Below, one piece after another: positions 10,289-21,348 of a stretch of DNA of 64,000 nt (positions are counted from its first letter, which is position 1; the number at the start of each line of letters is the position of its first letter). The DNA comes from Rhyzopertha dominica (Eukaryota; Arthropoda; Insecta; Coleoptera; Bostrichidae), in contig QCXZ01000003.1 in assembly GCA_025024175.1 (NCBI GenBank), forward strand, positions 61,088,023 through 61,152,022, read 5' to 3'. The notes beneath the pieces are model-generated. The model was not told the origin of the DNA. It made no database searches and was given only the letters and a program-made list of their open reading frames with translations. A program made the position numbers and the translations under genes.

Positions 10289-10755
10289 TCATGATTTCTT
10301 CTTATGCGCTTGGGTAACATGTGCCCTTATCTCATCAAGGTTCGAATTTTTAAAATTACATTTCACACAGCCATACGTCAGACCCGTCTTCAACTGCTTG
10401 CACGCGTTCTTATGTTCTTTATGTTTGAGACGCTCGTAGAGCAGCCCACAATCTGCACACCGAATGGTGTCTTTGGGAAAACCTATTTCCTTGATATCTC
10501 TCTGGCAAGCCGGTTGCTTCTTCGGGGGTAAATCGGAAGGCTTCATTTTCATGAACCTTTCCAAGCTCCGCGCAAAGACCTCTTTCTTCGTGGGTGCCGG
10601 TTTTTTTGGCAATATGATTAACTTTTTTGGTTTCTTCACGATTTTGGGGTTTCCAACCACATCAGGGTGTGGACGCTCAGGTATGTTCATGGATAGCTTC
10701 ACTTTGTGTTTTAACTCTTCGACTGATAGGATTTTAACGCCAGTTTTCAGGGAAC
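10289..10755 (-). CDS. lola: lola alternative terminal exon, long basic leader, divergent fingers
   Basis: The acceptor ctttgtag gives G-S-L-K-T-G. A leader of about 100 residues is rich in Lys and Pro (KIVKKPKKLIILPKKPAP, then MKMKPSDLPPKKQP), which resembles nuclear-localisation sequence. Finger 1 is shortened (C-AD-C-GLLYERLKHKE-H-KNA-C). Finger 2 is canonical in spacing (C-VK-C-NFKNSNLDEIRA-H-VTQA-H). It ends KKKS then TGA. It is the longest terminal exon in the window and the least lola-like in its fingers. Confidence 0.88.
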
Positions 10756-10934
10756 CTACAAAGCGCAACTGTTAGAATGAAGGAAAAACTAATGGCACAC
10801 TGCGGATCACTGAGAGTGAAACAGGCTTTGTTTATTTTACGGTTTATTGTCAAAAGCATACTGCTATGTATTTGTTTCTTACCAGCTACAATGCTATAAA
10901 AAACTACACCCCATTGTTAGGTAATTGAACAGCA

Positions 10935-11137
10935 TCACATACTAATACGATGTCTCCGGGCAATGTGACTGAGTAGATGAGTTTTTTGAAAGCCAGCGTA
11001 GTCACAGAAGGGACAGGGAAACGACCGCATCTTGTCACATTCATATTTTCGGTGTCTCGCCAAATTCGGCTGGTAGCTGTACAGTTTTCCACATTTGTTG
11101 CATATATATCTCTTCACTGGATAACTGAGGGCACCGA
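10935..11137 (-). CDS. lola: lola alternative terminal exon, C2HC + C2H2
   Basis: The acceptor tttttttag gives V-G-A-L-S-Y. Finger 1 is C-NK-C-GKLYSYQPNLAR-H-RKYE-C and finger 2 is C-PF-C-DYAGFQKTHLLS-H-IARR-H. The tail is very short (RISM, TGA). Poly(A) signals (plus TTTATT) are at 10831-10836 and 10843-10848. A frame on the same strand read from 11092 is a shadow. Confidence 0.9.
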
Positions 11138-12469
11138 CTAAAAAAAGATCACAATTACAAGATTGTCACAAATAAAGTGTCCGTAGGGAAGGAGAAATGA
11201 AAGATGAGTTGAGGCATAAAATTTTATTACTTATGTAAGAAGCAATATGTAAAAATATACAGATATAAAGCGAAAAATAAAAAACCTATTTTCACAACGG
11301 TATCTGTGAACTGTTGGAATATAAGGAACTCTTTTTTATTGGTAGGAATCACATTTGCTGCTTGAGTATTATATTTGGGGCGGTTTAGGTATTGTGTCGT
11401 TGCTTCTCCTTACCCTTCACCGTTTTTATATCATATGTAAAAATACCGGTTATACAAGTCTGGCGATGGTCCTTAAATACACTTATCTAATAAAAGCATT
11501 TTGAAATCGTGTACGATACACTAAAAAAAGCTGCCTTGCATACCTAGGAAAAGCTAAATAAAAGCGAAAAACGCATATAATAAGGAGACATGGTACTCAC
11601 AAACGATAATATATGAACTAAATATATACAAAGGAACATTATAAAATATCGCCGGGCATTATAACATCATGCCTTACTTCTACAAAATACGTACAAAATA
11701 TTGCAGAGCAACATTAGACTATCACACGTCTGGCGTACTGACTTCAAAAAAAAAGCGCAGGAATATGTAATTCCTGGTACAGGTGTTCCAAAAAACTATA
11801 CAAAGCGCAGCGAAACTAGAAAACTGAGTTGTTGGTGGCTTGCTAGTATTGAGCAATCCTGTAAGGAACATCACACAAACTTTCTTATTCTTCTTTAATC
11901 CCAAGACCATATTTAGGAACTTATTACTAAGAGCACTTCGCTCAATTTGAAAAACACCTGCGCTTATCAAAAAATCACACAAATAATTTGACCATGACTT
12001 GTCGAGACCTAGCAAAAATATTAATACTAGATATGTCACAAGAAAAATTTATCACAAATCGCATAGCTTCATTGTTCCAAATCACTGGTTTGATACCTAA
12101 TCGAATGTATATTATATTTTAAATAGAAACCACACTAGTACGTAAATATATGAATCTTTTGCAAGGCGATTTCTGGAAAACGAGTAGAAATAGGAATGTG
12201 CAATACGAATATAGTGCATAGACGACAAATAACACATTGTAGCACAGCCTGCTGCAGTCCAACCGCAGAATAAGGCAACTTTTGAGACCAAAATTGAGGA
12301 AAATACTAAAGTATGACAATGTAAAAATGGTCCACAGCCATTTTCTTAATTACTGGTGTATAGGGAACAAAAGTTATTAAAAATGGCAGTAAAATCTACA
12401 TGTAAGGCACATAATATGCAGCATCAACCGTTATGATATGTTACTCTAATAATGCAAAGAACGCATGTT
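11138..12469. other. Spacer of about 1.3 kb
   Basis: AT-rich. Open frames here show no recognisable domain, no finger signature and no convincing splice context. I see no exon. Confidence 0.5.
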
Positions 12470-12879
12470 TCATTCCGCTTCCGTATTCTCAACTTTTACA
12501 TCGAGCTCGACCTTGACCGAGGAATAATCGATGATTTTGTGCATCCGTTCCATGTGTCTCGCCATGTGCATCTTCTGCTTCGCCTTGTAAACGCAGTAGG
12601 GACACTTGAACTGGGGCTCCTTGCCGCACTCCCACTTCTGATGGTTTCGCAGCGAGCTCTTCAGCTTATAGATCCGTCCGCAGATGGAGCAGTCGAAGCC
12701 ACTACCGTCATTTGAGGTTTTAGTCAGGCCTTTTCCCGACTTCGGCGTGATGGTGAACTCGGGTGACTTGGTCAACGACTGTATCATCGACTTCTTCATG
12801 CTCTCCCGCATTAAAATCATCGGTAGTGTGAGATGGGCAGGCCACCTCTCCCAGGGGCGTGCGACGCGCAGGTCTTGAG
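12470..12879 (-). CDS. lola: lola alternative terminal exon, C2HC + C2H2, acidic tail with VKxE motifs
   Basis: The acceptor gttccag gives A-Q-D-L-R. A leader of about 60 residues is Ser/Thr/Lys-rich. Finger 1 is C-SI-C-GRIYKLKSSLRN-H-QKWE-C and finger 2 is C-PY-C-VYKAKQKMHMAR-H-MERM-H. The tail IIDYSSVKVELDVKVENTEAE contains two VKVE tetrapeptides, which match the SUMO consensus psi-K-x-E. The exon is GC-richer than its surroundings, which suggests strong coding constraint. Confidence 0.92.
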
Positions 12880-14702
12880 CTGGAACAAAAGATTGCGTTA
12901 GATGGAGGAAGAAGGCGGGTTTGCTAAAGATATACCGACGTAATTACGAAATCAGCTGAAAATTCTGTAAAATGCACGAACTTACTTCTTCGGGGCTAAA
13001 ACTACCAGAAGAGTTAAGAAGCTGAAAGCATACTGTGAAGATGAGTTCCTTCTTGTATGTCGCCCTGACCTGGCTTGAGTTTAGAATTATTTGTCTCAAA
13101 TCCTATCTGATACAAAATCATCGCAATCATCTTCACAATCCTGAAACACATTAAGCAAATCGTATGACACTTTTAGCTGTCGAAATCCCAGATCATGATT
13201 TCGCACTGTATGACGTCAGATAGCGTAGCGGGCTGCTATTTACACACCAACTCCATGAAACGCCATTTAACTATTTGGCTATATGAAGCTTTAAACGAGA
13301 AAATTACATCTGAAAATCAAAAAAACATTAAATTGTATGGTAAAACGGTTTATCATTTAAGTTTATAGGACAAATATTAAGTCATCGGAATTAAAAGCCA
13401 AGTAACTTATAATATCAGAGGCTAACTTAGCATCAAATTAAAACAATATTATCGAATTATTCAACAATCGACAGATAACAAGTATACGTCAAAGCAATAG
13501 TTGTGTTCATCTTCCTGAGAGGCGGCAAATTGATTTAATGGATAATTTCCATAAGCGCCCTGCATGCACTAATCATTTATAGGAACCCTATATAATAGCA
13601 AAACATTTTTCCAAAGCGTCTATCGGCTTCGGTTAAACCAGCAACACCGCGCGGAAGGCGTGTCCCGGTGCTGCTTGAACAAATCTGATTGGTGGAGATC
13701 CTATCACGCTTTGTTGGCACGGTAACGTTGTTTGCGGGTTGATATTTGTCGATTTTTCTTAAAATGAACAAATATACTCGCACAAAGACGCTTCATAGCC
13801 AAAGAAAATACATTAATTGAACAAATAAAACATTCCTAAATTTAATTGTCCACGGAACAAAAATCTGACAGACCAGTGATGTCATTAGTTAGTAACGGCC
13901 TATCAGTGTACAGTGTTGAGAGATGTAGCTCGTTGGATGGTTGATTAAATATTCTGTTTAGTAAGATATTATTCTGTAATACTTAAATTGATCAGAGAAT
14001 GACCGTTAACAGAGAGCCGAGTTATGGTGGGGTGTGAAGTAGTCAACAGTAATACTGCAGACTGAACTCCTCTGGTTAAGCGACCGTTAATAAGCAGTTT
14101 TTGTTTTAAGCGATTTTCATTGGTGCTAAATGCGGCAATAGCTGGATCTAGATAACAATGCCTTGTGCAACCAGCCTTATAAATAATAAGCAACAAACTA
14201 AACAAATGAAACCACCGACCATCGCTTAGTACAAGTTCAGTGAGAGGATGTAAACATGCCGGATGACTGGCGAATACCAACTTGTGAGGTATAGACCAAT
14301 GATGTATCAATTTGACCCCAAGGCAATATTCTAACATTAGTTGGAGAGTTTTTAGATGTACTCATTCAGTATTGCAAAATTATGTGATGTATTAGTTAAT
14401 ATTACGTACTTTAATACTCCAAAAACAGTTTCATAGATTAAACCTCTGATAGCATACTTTTATACTTTTACATTTATAAGTTATCTGTTCCCAGTAACTG
14501 AACGCGTTGACATAAGTTCATTCAGCACAACTAAGGTCTAAGAGATAAAGGTAACACGCGGTCAACGGGCAGTTGTCATAGAACCGACTCTTTTTAAGCG
14601 CTCTTTATTGGTGCTGTCTATGGCAACGGCTGGTTAACCACGTGTTCCCTAGGGGGTCTGGTTAACCACGCTTTGTGCAACGGGGCCTAAGAAAACCACG
14701 TC
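12880..14702. other. Repeat-rich spacer
   Basis: No exon is seen. The spacer holds one copy of a dispersed repeat (about 13460-13592) shared with 16680-16830, and a block (about 14080-14150) that resembles 14580-14640 (TTTTAAGCG...ATTGGTGCT...GGCAA.GGCTGG). Confidence 0.5.
13460..13592. repeat. Dispersed repeat, copy A
   Basis: This is about 80-85% identical by eye to 16690-16826 over roughly 130 bp, including GTCAAAGCAATAGTTGTGTT and GGCGGCAAATTGATTTAAT. It belongs to an unidentified interspersed family with no coding assignment. Confidence 0.65.
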
Positions 14703-14896
14703 TTAGTTTACATTATGGCGTATATTGTGCTTTGTAACAAGATGAAAATTTACAGTTTCCTTGCGAGTAAAACTCTTGCTACAGACGTAACATTTAAACA
14801 GGTGCTGGCCCTGGCATTCATACTTCACGTGCCTTCTCAAGTGACCTTTTTGCTTATAGACTTTTCCACATTTATCACATCGGTTGACTATAGGAG
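14703..14896 (-). CDS. lola: lola alternative terminal exon, C2HC + C2H2
   Basis: The acceptor attttcag gives A-P-I-V-N-R. Finger 1 is C-DK-C-GKVYKQKGHLRR-H-VKYE-C. The linker QGQHLFK replaces the usual GKEPxFK. Finger 2 is C-YV-C-SKSFTRKETVNF-H-LVTK-H. It ends NIRHNVN then TAA. It was found by reading the minus strand from the acceptor; only a plus-strand shadow frame is open with an ATG. Confidence 0.9.
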
Positions 14897-15658
14897 CTGA
14901 AAATGCGAAAATGAAATATCAAAAAGAGAAATAAAAAAGTATGGGAAAGACTTTGTAGGTCATACCAATTTTATTAATAAATTGACCCGTTACGGCATTA
15001 ACTTGTCATTAAGTTTCTTAAGAGGTATGAACGCGTTCTTGCATGCTCAGGTATAAAATGCCAGTTCACACACAAAATTTTATAATTTTCAGGTTCTATT
15101 AACTTGAGGTGATTTAAAAACTGTCTTTATTGTATGCAGTGTCACTGGTTTCAAAATAATAACTATGAAAAATAATATCTTTACAGTTTTTTTTAATTTA
15201 CATACCGATGTAGAAGAAATATAGAGAAATGTTAGATTATTATTATTCAAAAGTTAGCTATAGCTTTAAAACAAAAGCGATATAAAAATGGCGATGATAT
15301 TATAGTTCAACTCACAACAAAAAAGTTACCGACATACCCTACAATGGGACACCCTATGGAGTAAATAAAAAACTATGAAGTGAGCTATATATAATGGTTA
15401 AGACTATTAGCAAGCTAGAACTAAAACCTTTTTTATCTTGTGTTATAGAAAAATTAATTTATCAGCGAATGACAAAACTAATAGCACCTATGAAATTCTG
15501 CAATATTAATCGTTCATATCCCTTCTGATATCTTCTAGTTAAAGCATTATGCATTAAAAGGACATACACATAAAGAAGACATATTTTACAATGAAAATAA
15601 TTTATTTTGTCAACTGAAAGTTAACTGAAAAAACAAAACAATTAAACTAAATTATTTC
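14897..15658. other. AT-rich spacer
   Basis: No exon is seen. A poly(A) signal for the next cassette (plus TTTATT) is at 15601-15606. Confidence 0.5.
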
Positions 15659-15864
15659 TCAATAATCATAAGTGTAGTNCNTTCTCAAAGGTTTGATGTT
15701 ATGTTGTCTTTCCAAATGTTTGATATAGTTGCCCTTCTGTCTTGCTTTGTATTTGCAAAATGCACATTTGTACTTGGGTTCCTGGCCACATTCGTTCTTC
15801 TGGTGAAACTTTAATGAGCACAGATGCTTGTACGACCTCCCGCAATTGAAGCAATAATGGCGTT
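15659..15864 (-). CDS. lola: lola alternative terminal exon, C2HC + C2H2, two ambiguous bases
   Basis: The acceptor tattttcag gives E-R-H-Y. Finger 1 is C-FN-C-GRSYKHLCSLKF-H-QKNE-C and finger 2 is C-AF-C-KYKARQKGNYIK-H-LERQ-H. Two N bases at 15679 and 15681 fall in the tail (after KPLR) and leave two residues undefined. The stop is TGA. The longer frame crossing this exon in another phase is a shadow. Confidence 0.88.
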
Positions 15865-16689
15865 CTGAAAATAATAATGATATTATGTCCTTTGGAACAG
15901 AAACACGTTTTGGCCTTAAAGGATTGCATTAATAACACTAGGTATGCCACACATTTTCAATCATGTACAACTTTACATTCAGCATTACTTTGGTAAATAT
16001 CCGTTCGTTGTTATTGTTTCCTAAAGAGCAAAGTCTTATACAAGTCGATTGCTTCCGAAATACAGGGTTTCTATAAATGATTCATGCAACGCGGACGGCG
16101 TTGATTTCTGAATCCTTTGTGGCGCCTTTTTGCAACTGCTGCCAAGCTACAATAAGCACAATACACTATCAACTGTCATATACTGTACTGAAGGCTGCGG
16201 TTATGGTTCTAGCCACGAAATTGATTGTTTTATACAGATTTTCCAACAATTTACGGTTATATTATCTTTACAAAGGTAAGTAATAACAATAATTTGCTTG
16301 TACGAAACTACAAAACAAACTTGAATATACACAACTACTTCCATCCCTTGTGTTGCGGTCACCGCTTTTCATGGAATGGCATGGCTATATAAATTTAGCT
16401 ATTTTCCGCAAATTTGAAAGCATACACAGTCAATATCAGTCGTTTTCCCTATTTTAATGTTTGCACTTTTGTAACTAGCATTGCACCACTAAATTTTATC
16501 TGTTTGTAACTTAACAGACATACTGCAGTCACAACTACGATACATAACCTAAAAGTTATACGATACCGTGTCACTCCACAGCTCCGAAAGCTGAGCTTTC
16601 TCCAATCTTAAAGGTAAGTACCCCGCAAAACACTACAGCATGGGTTGAAAATACACACTCCCATGCGTTAGCTCATATCTAAATAATCA

Positions 16690-16826
16690 AATATAATTCG
16701 ACAATCAGCAGATGACAAGTATATGTCAAAGCAATAGTTGTGTTCACTTCCCTGGGAGGCGGCAAATTGATTTAATCGATAATCTCCATAAGCGCATGGA
16801 TGCATGGATCTTTTATAGAAACCCTG
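16690..16826. repeat. Dispersed repeat, copy B
   Basis: This is the second copy of the family at 13460-13592, in the same orientation. Confidence 0.65.
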
Positions 16827-17127
16827 TACACGAAGTTAGTGTTAGCGAAGCTTTTTTTAATTGTAGATGCACTAAGATTTTACAGGGATCTTAGGGACTT
16901 TGATAAGTGTATTTACCGCTTGTATTCGTTTCTTTTTGCATTTAAAAACATTCGCGAAAAGATGAATCCGGAAAAAATATTCGTATTAAACAACTCCTTA
17001 CGAATGAAGTAGGGAGAAGCAAAAATTATTGAAGCAAGACAAGATTATATTTTAGTATTTGAGCTGAAAAGAAGAAAAACAATTTGTGTATCATAGTGAA
17101 GTCTTGGCAATGCCGTACAATTGTTCA

Positions 17128-17235
17128 GTAACCCATCAGTACGCTCCTTTCGTAAACGTCTCACATAGTTGGTATTTTACTTCTTCGTTCTTCATGTCGT
17201 ACTTCAATATGGCCTGATCCGTTGCAAAATGAAAT
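17128..17235 (-). pseudogene. Possible decayed copy of the 15.66-kb zinc-finger cassette
   Basis: It lies immediately beside the segment duplicated from downstream of exon 15659-15864. It shows weak resemblance to that exon's second finger (CATAGTTGGTATTT versus ATATAGTTGCCCTT), but the cysteines and histidines are gone. This is a low-confidence inference from flank homology. Confidence 0.25.
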
Positions 17236-17651
17236 TTGTGCCGTTAAAGAATTGTATAAATAACACCAGGTTTGTTACAGGTTTTAATTCAACGAGCAAC
17301 TTTACATTCAAAATAGACTATTTATGCCAACAATTAATAATCTTTGGTGAATAATTCACAATAATCGTCCGAAGATATATTCTTCGTAACTATCTAATGT
17401 CCCCTAAAAGCCTTCAAAATATACTACCAATACTACTTAATGCAGGATGCTTTTATTTTTGTAGGACGCTACCGGCTTCTTGCCCCCGCAACCTTGATGG
17501 GGTTATTTTGACGAGTAGTTATCAAAAATAATGTGTAAATGACATAAAATTTCATCCAACTATCGCTCAAGATCAAGAGGCAAGAACTCTGTAGCTTCCC
17601 ACAATGCACCAACACCCCTCCAACAACAAGGCACTGAATAAATCGACTGTG

Positions 17652-18010
17652 CTATCTCCCACCCTCATCGACCTCTATCTTGACAGGACCCTGCACCCCA
17701 TGATGTTTCCTCATGTGAACCCCCAAGTTTCCCTTCTGTTTCGCCCTGTAGGGACAATAAGGGCACTGAAACATGGGCTCCTTCCCACCGCACTCGACCT
17801 GTTCGTGCCTCCTCATCGTCGACTTCCATCTGTACCTCTTTCCGCAATGCCGACAAGCAAATTGCGAGTCGTTACTATAACCAGGTCTAACGCTCTGACC
17901 GCTGACGGCGTGAAACTTCCGCAAGGACCGCGAGATCTCATTGCGGGATTTCAGCCCAGTGGAAGCGCTAAGGAGGGCGCGGAGGGTGGCGTTGCTTTCC
18001 AAATCGCGCT
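17652..18010 (-). CDS. lola: lola alternative terminal exon, C2HC + C2H2, VKIE tail
   Basis: The acceptor atttgtttcag gives E-R-D-L-E-S. A leader of about 50 residues is Ser/Arg-rich. Finger 1 is C-RH-C-GKRYRWKSTMRR-H-EQVE-C. A one-residue-longer linker (GGKEPMFQ) leads to finger 2 (C-PY-C-PYRAKQKGNLGV-H-MRKH-H). The tail VQGPVKIEVDEGGR carries a psi-K-x-E motif like the cassette at 12470. It is notably GC-rich for the window. Confidence 0.92.
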
Positions 18011-18117
18011 CTGAAACAAATTTCGTTTTACAGGACGGCTGTTCAGATGAGAAGGTTATTAGATTCCCCCAGCGTTATTTACAAAGTAATGTACAAAAAG
18101 AAACGCATTAGTCGTTT

Positions 18118-18314
18118 TCAATTCATGTTGTGTATATTTCTCATGTGCTTTTTCAGGTTACTTTTCAAGTATGTCCGTTTATTACACACAGGGCAGATCT
18201 GCTCCGGCTGCTTCTGACACTGGTACATTAGGTGCCGCTTTAAGGAGCTTCTGCGGTGATATTCCTTGCCGCACTGAGGGCAAGGTATTGGAGCATTGCC
18301 TGGTGCGAAGTCGC
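18118..18314 (-). CDS. lola: lola alternative terminal exon, C2HC + C2H2
   Basis: The acceptor ttacttctag gives G-D-F-A-P-G-N. Finger 1 is C-PQ-C-GKEYHRRSSLKR-H-LMYQ-C and finger 2 is C-PV-C-NKRTYLKSNLKK-H-MRNI-H. It ends NMN then TGA. There is no ATG at the front, so it is invisible to start-codon ORF finding. It was recognised from the Cys/His spacing and the phase-1 acceptor. Confidence 0.9.
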
Positions 18315-20012
18315 CTAGAAGTAACGAGAATTAAAAAAGAAATTGGGAAATCGAAGGTGGTATCGCACTAAAAATGAAGTCAAAGGTGGTCAAAAATATT
18401 GGAATAGAAATAGAATTCTGTACACACGCAGAAATAGCGGAAGCTTAAGAACAGAGAGTGTAATACGTCAAATGTCTTCATCGTATGACTACCACCTTCA
18501 TCTTCCTTTAAAGTGAGTCCCAAAATAATCCTAGCATGATTAGCTAAATCCATTATAACCCATTATGCCAAAGAAAAACTCTAAGGAATCAAATTCAATT
18601 CACTCTACACCATCACATATTCAATGCTGTAGAATGTTGATAAGTAGCTTATCTGTAATCCCCATATGTTAATGTAAGAGGTGGTCTTCAATAATATTTT
18701 AATAAAAATTTACTACTATTAACAAAAAGGAGTAAAACTTACAAAACTGACGAAGCAGGATATAGTCACTAAAAATTTACAGAACTAGTGTTAACTTTTC
18801 TCTAACAAAATACTTTTTATGTCATATTGCCCAGGTTCCACATACTTAGCTCAGTACAATATATGGAAAGAATCCATTGGCGTGCCCACGGGAGGGGGGG
18901 AGTCCGTGTTAGAATCTCTCAAGACCCACGACGGTCACGTTTTTTAAAACAAATTTTACAGATATTAAAAGGGTGGCGGGGATTTATTAAAATATATTTT
19001 TTTATTTTCCAGTATCAGGACAAATAACTAAGGTATTAAACGCCAAAAAATCGATAAATGTAGCAGATTTCTTTTTCAAATCAGCTGATTAGCTTGCAGT
19101 GACACGGTTAGAAAGCCTCCTTTTTGATAAGACGTTAATAAGTTTTACATTTTTACCACGAAAAGCCTTCAAATTGAAGTATGGGGAATAGAAAAACAGT
19201 CCTTTTTATTCATGTTTTATTTATTCTGGTATACGGTCGATGTTTTTACAATTAAATAACTCACATAGATGAAGAACTCAGCGCTTACGTCATCCGTATC
19301 TGCAATTGCCTGCTTTCGCTATACATCGGTCTGTACTGCGCTGTGTATTTTCGCGTCGTTCGAAATTTGCATTCGTGTTATTATACTATTTTACTACAAA
19401 AGGACCAATAACAGTGATTTTTTTACATGGGATTTCGCGTCGGCTACATACTTGAAGCGTCTCTACGTGATCGAGAACTAGGTTCATCGAATTCAATTTA
19501 TTCAGAAAGCAGCAGCAAAGCTTTTCAACACCAACCCACCCATTCGTAAAGTATGTAATTACGATGAACAGGAACAGAAGCAAAAACAAAGACTAGAGTG
19601 TAATAAGTTGCGGCAACTTAAGAATGATGATATTTACAAAAAATATATATTGCATGTGTAAGAATCAGGAAGCAAAGTATAACGCTTTGTTCGGGACTCG
19701 AACCTGCAATCCCCAGATCGGATCACTGCTTTGTTACCTATGCAGTCCAATCAACTGACAGCCATCCAGTACTTTTGTTGGCTACTCTCTTCAGACTCTA
19801 TTTTAGAGCGATACAAGAAACTTAACATAGGTATTAGTGTAATAACGAGGCTAAATAAATACATCCAAAAATTCCCATACACCAAAAACACCGATGATAT
19901 CAGGTCACAGTATACGAGGACCTCCAAAAATAAAAGAGAAAGACACATTGCTCCTGTACAATTCAATTTATTTATTTTGACCAGACAAATATACACTCCA
20001 CACATAAAGCTT
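18315..20012. other. Spacer of about 1.7 kb
   Basis: No exon is seen. A pol III B-box-like string (minus GGTTCGAGTCCCG near 19692-19704) hints at a tRNA-derived SINE fragment, but no foldable tRNA is present. A poly(A) signal for the next cassette (plus TTTATT) is at 19967-19972. Confidence 0.45.
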
Positions 20013-20284
20013 TTAGTACTTTTTATCATCAAGCGAATTAGGCGAACTCAATGATTTATTGTTTAGACGCCTGTTAGCGGTTACATCTACATTATAACTG
20101 AAAAAGTGGCTCTTCACATGGGCAGCCAAGACGTACGCCCTCCTAGCCCTGTAGGAACAATACTGACAAGGAAGTTCAGGTTCCCTCCCGCACTCTTGCC
20201 GAATATGCCTGGCTAAGGTTTTTTTATGACTATAAACCCTCGAACAGTTAGGGCAAACGAAGGGACCGGTCTTGTTGATTCCAC
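20013..20284 (-). CDS. lola: lola alternative terminal exon, C2HC + C2H2
   Basis: The acceptor ctcgttttag gives G-G-I-N-K-T. Finger 1 is C-PN-C-SRVYSHKKTLAR-H-IRQE-C and finger 2 is C-QY-C-SYRARRAYVLAA-H-VKS-H. A tail of about 30 residues rich in Asn and Ser (NRRLNNKSLSSPNSLDDKKY) follows. The acceptor lies about 150 nt beyond the stop of the neighbouring cassette at 20436. Confidence 0.9.
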
Positions 20285-20435
20285 CTAAAACGAGAAAAAC
20301 CACAATAACTAGTAACAAGAAACTGGTGTGACGATCAAAGTACCTAATTTGAGTAAGGGAAGAAATACAACGTTGTAAAACAAAATAGTTTTTATTAAAA
20401 TCGCCCTACAATAAGTCGTACATAAAACAACTAGC

Positions 20436-20788
20436 CTAAGCGTTTAGAGATTCTGGCGCGTATTTTATATGAAGAGATCTTATATGGCTTAACAGTCTAT
20501 GCTTATGAATAAACATCTGTCCGCAGTACTGGCATTTATTGGTGGGGACTTTCCCGCACTCCAATTTTAAATGTCTTTTTAGGGTGTATTTGCCCCTATA
20601 AGTTTTCGGGCAATTAGGGCACCGATAGGTAGGCACGCACGACAGCAGTCCGTATTTGGAGTATGGAGAAGTCTTTACCCCGGCGTGTGGAAAGTACGAC
20701 TGGTATTCCCCATAAAAATTGTCGAACTCAGCGGCAGGTTTCGTATCTCTTTCTTGCTTCCGTAGATTGGGTCCGGAAGAGACGAACC
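20436..20788 (-). CDS. lola: lola alternative terminal exon, C2HC + C2H2
   Basis: The acceptor gttcgcag gives G-F-V-S-S-G. A leader of about 50 residues with Tyr/Phe spacing (FDNFYGEYQSYFPHAG) precedes finger 1 (C-PN-C-PKTYRGKYTLKR-H-LKLE-C) and finger 2 (C-QY-C-GQMFIHKHRLLS-H-IRSL-H). The tail is KYAPESLNA. A poly(A) signal (plus TTTATT) is at 20391-20396. Confidence 0.92.
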
Positions 20789-20898
20789 CTGCGAACATAC
20801 GTTACTATCAAATCAAAGAGGAGACTGCGGATTTCTTTATTAGTTGCCATATAGATGCAGTGGTTACATGAAATGCCCCGTTACCTGTCTACAAGGTT

Positions 20899-21077
20899 TT
20901 ACGCGTTATAGTGATGCGCGGTAATGTGATGGCTAAGCTGGTAGTTCCTTCTGAACTTTCTGGAGCAAATGTCGCAACTGAACTGCGGCTCCGAGCCGCA
21001 CTCGAATTTGCAGTGGCGCTTCAGCGTGTACGTCGAACTGTAGACTTTGTAACACCTCGGGCACTGTCTGCTCCCTC
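20899..21077 (-). CDS. lola: lola alternative terminal exon, C2HC + C2H2
   Basis: The acceptor gttttttag gives G-G-S-R-Q. Finger 1 is C-PR-C-YKVYSSTYTLKR-H-CKFE-C and finger 2 is C-DI-C-SRKFRRNYQLSH-H-ITAH-H. It ends YNA then TAA almost directly after finger 2. A poly(A) signal (plus TTTATT) is at 20836-20841. Confidence 0.9.
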
Positions 21078-21172
21078 CTAAAAAACAAACGTTATTGGAA
21101 TGAGCACGGGCAACCTGAACGAGAACGTGCAGGCACATTTTACCTCGCTAAACTACGGAAACAAACACTATT

Positions 21173-21348
21173 TTACAATTGATCATTATGTATTTTCCTG
21201 ATGTGCTTGTACACCTCGAACTTATGTTTAAACCTGGAATCGCAGAAGCCGCACTTGAACTCTGGGGGCTTTCCGCATTCGTATCTTTGGTGGCGGCGCA
21301 ACGTGAACCTCTTGCCGTAGTCCCTCCCGCATGAACACGAGTATCTCA
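21173..21348 (-). CDS. lola: lola alternative terminal exon with C-x-C first finger
   Basis: The acceptor caaattttag gives V-R-Y-S. Finger 1 reads C-S-C-GRDYGKRFTLRR-H-QRYE-C, with only one residue between the first cysteines, against two in the other cassettes. Finger 2 is normal (C-GF-C-DSRFKHKFEVYK-H-IRKI-H). It ends NDQL then TAA. There is no ATG start. The frame is otherwise intact, so the C-x-C is either a true variant or a 3-nt loss. Confidence 0.87.

Larger units (their letters stand above)
15865..17651. other. Spacer with duplicated segment
   Basis: No intact exon is seen. Sequence at about 17245-17325 repeats sequence at about 15915-15985 (TAAAGAATTGTATAAATAAC versus TAAAGGATTGCATTAATAAC), so part of the cassette-plus-flank at 15.66 kb may have been duplicated. 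Confidence 0.45.

Noticed and set aside
10304..10775. Plus-strand open frames opposite the long cassette
   Set aside because: They are shadows of the minus-strand exon, whose fingers and acceptor are clear.
19690..19745. tRNA-like B box (GGTTCGAGTCC) on the minus strand
   Set aside because: The T-stem and acceptor stem do not pair, so it is at most a SINE remnant, not a tRNA gene.
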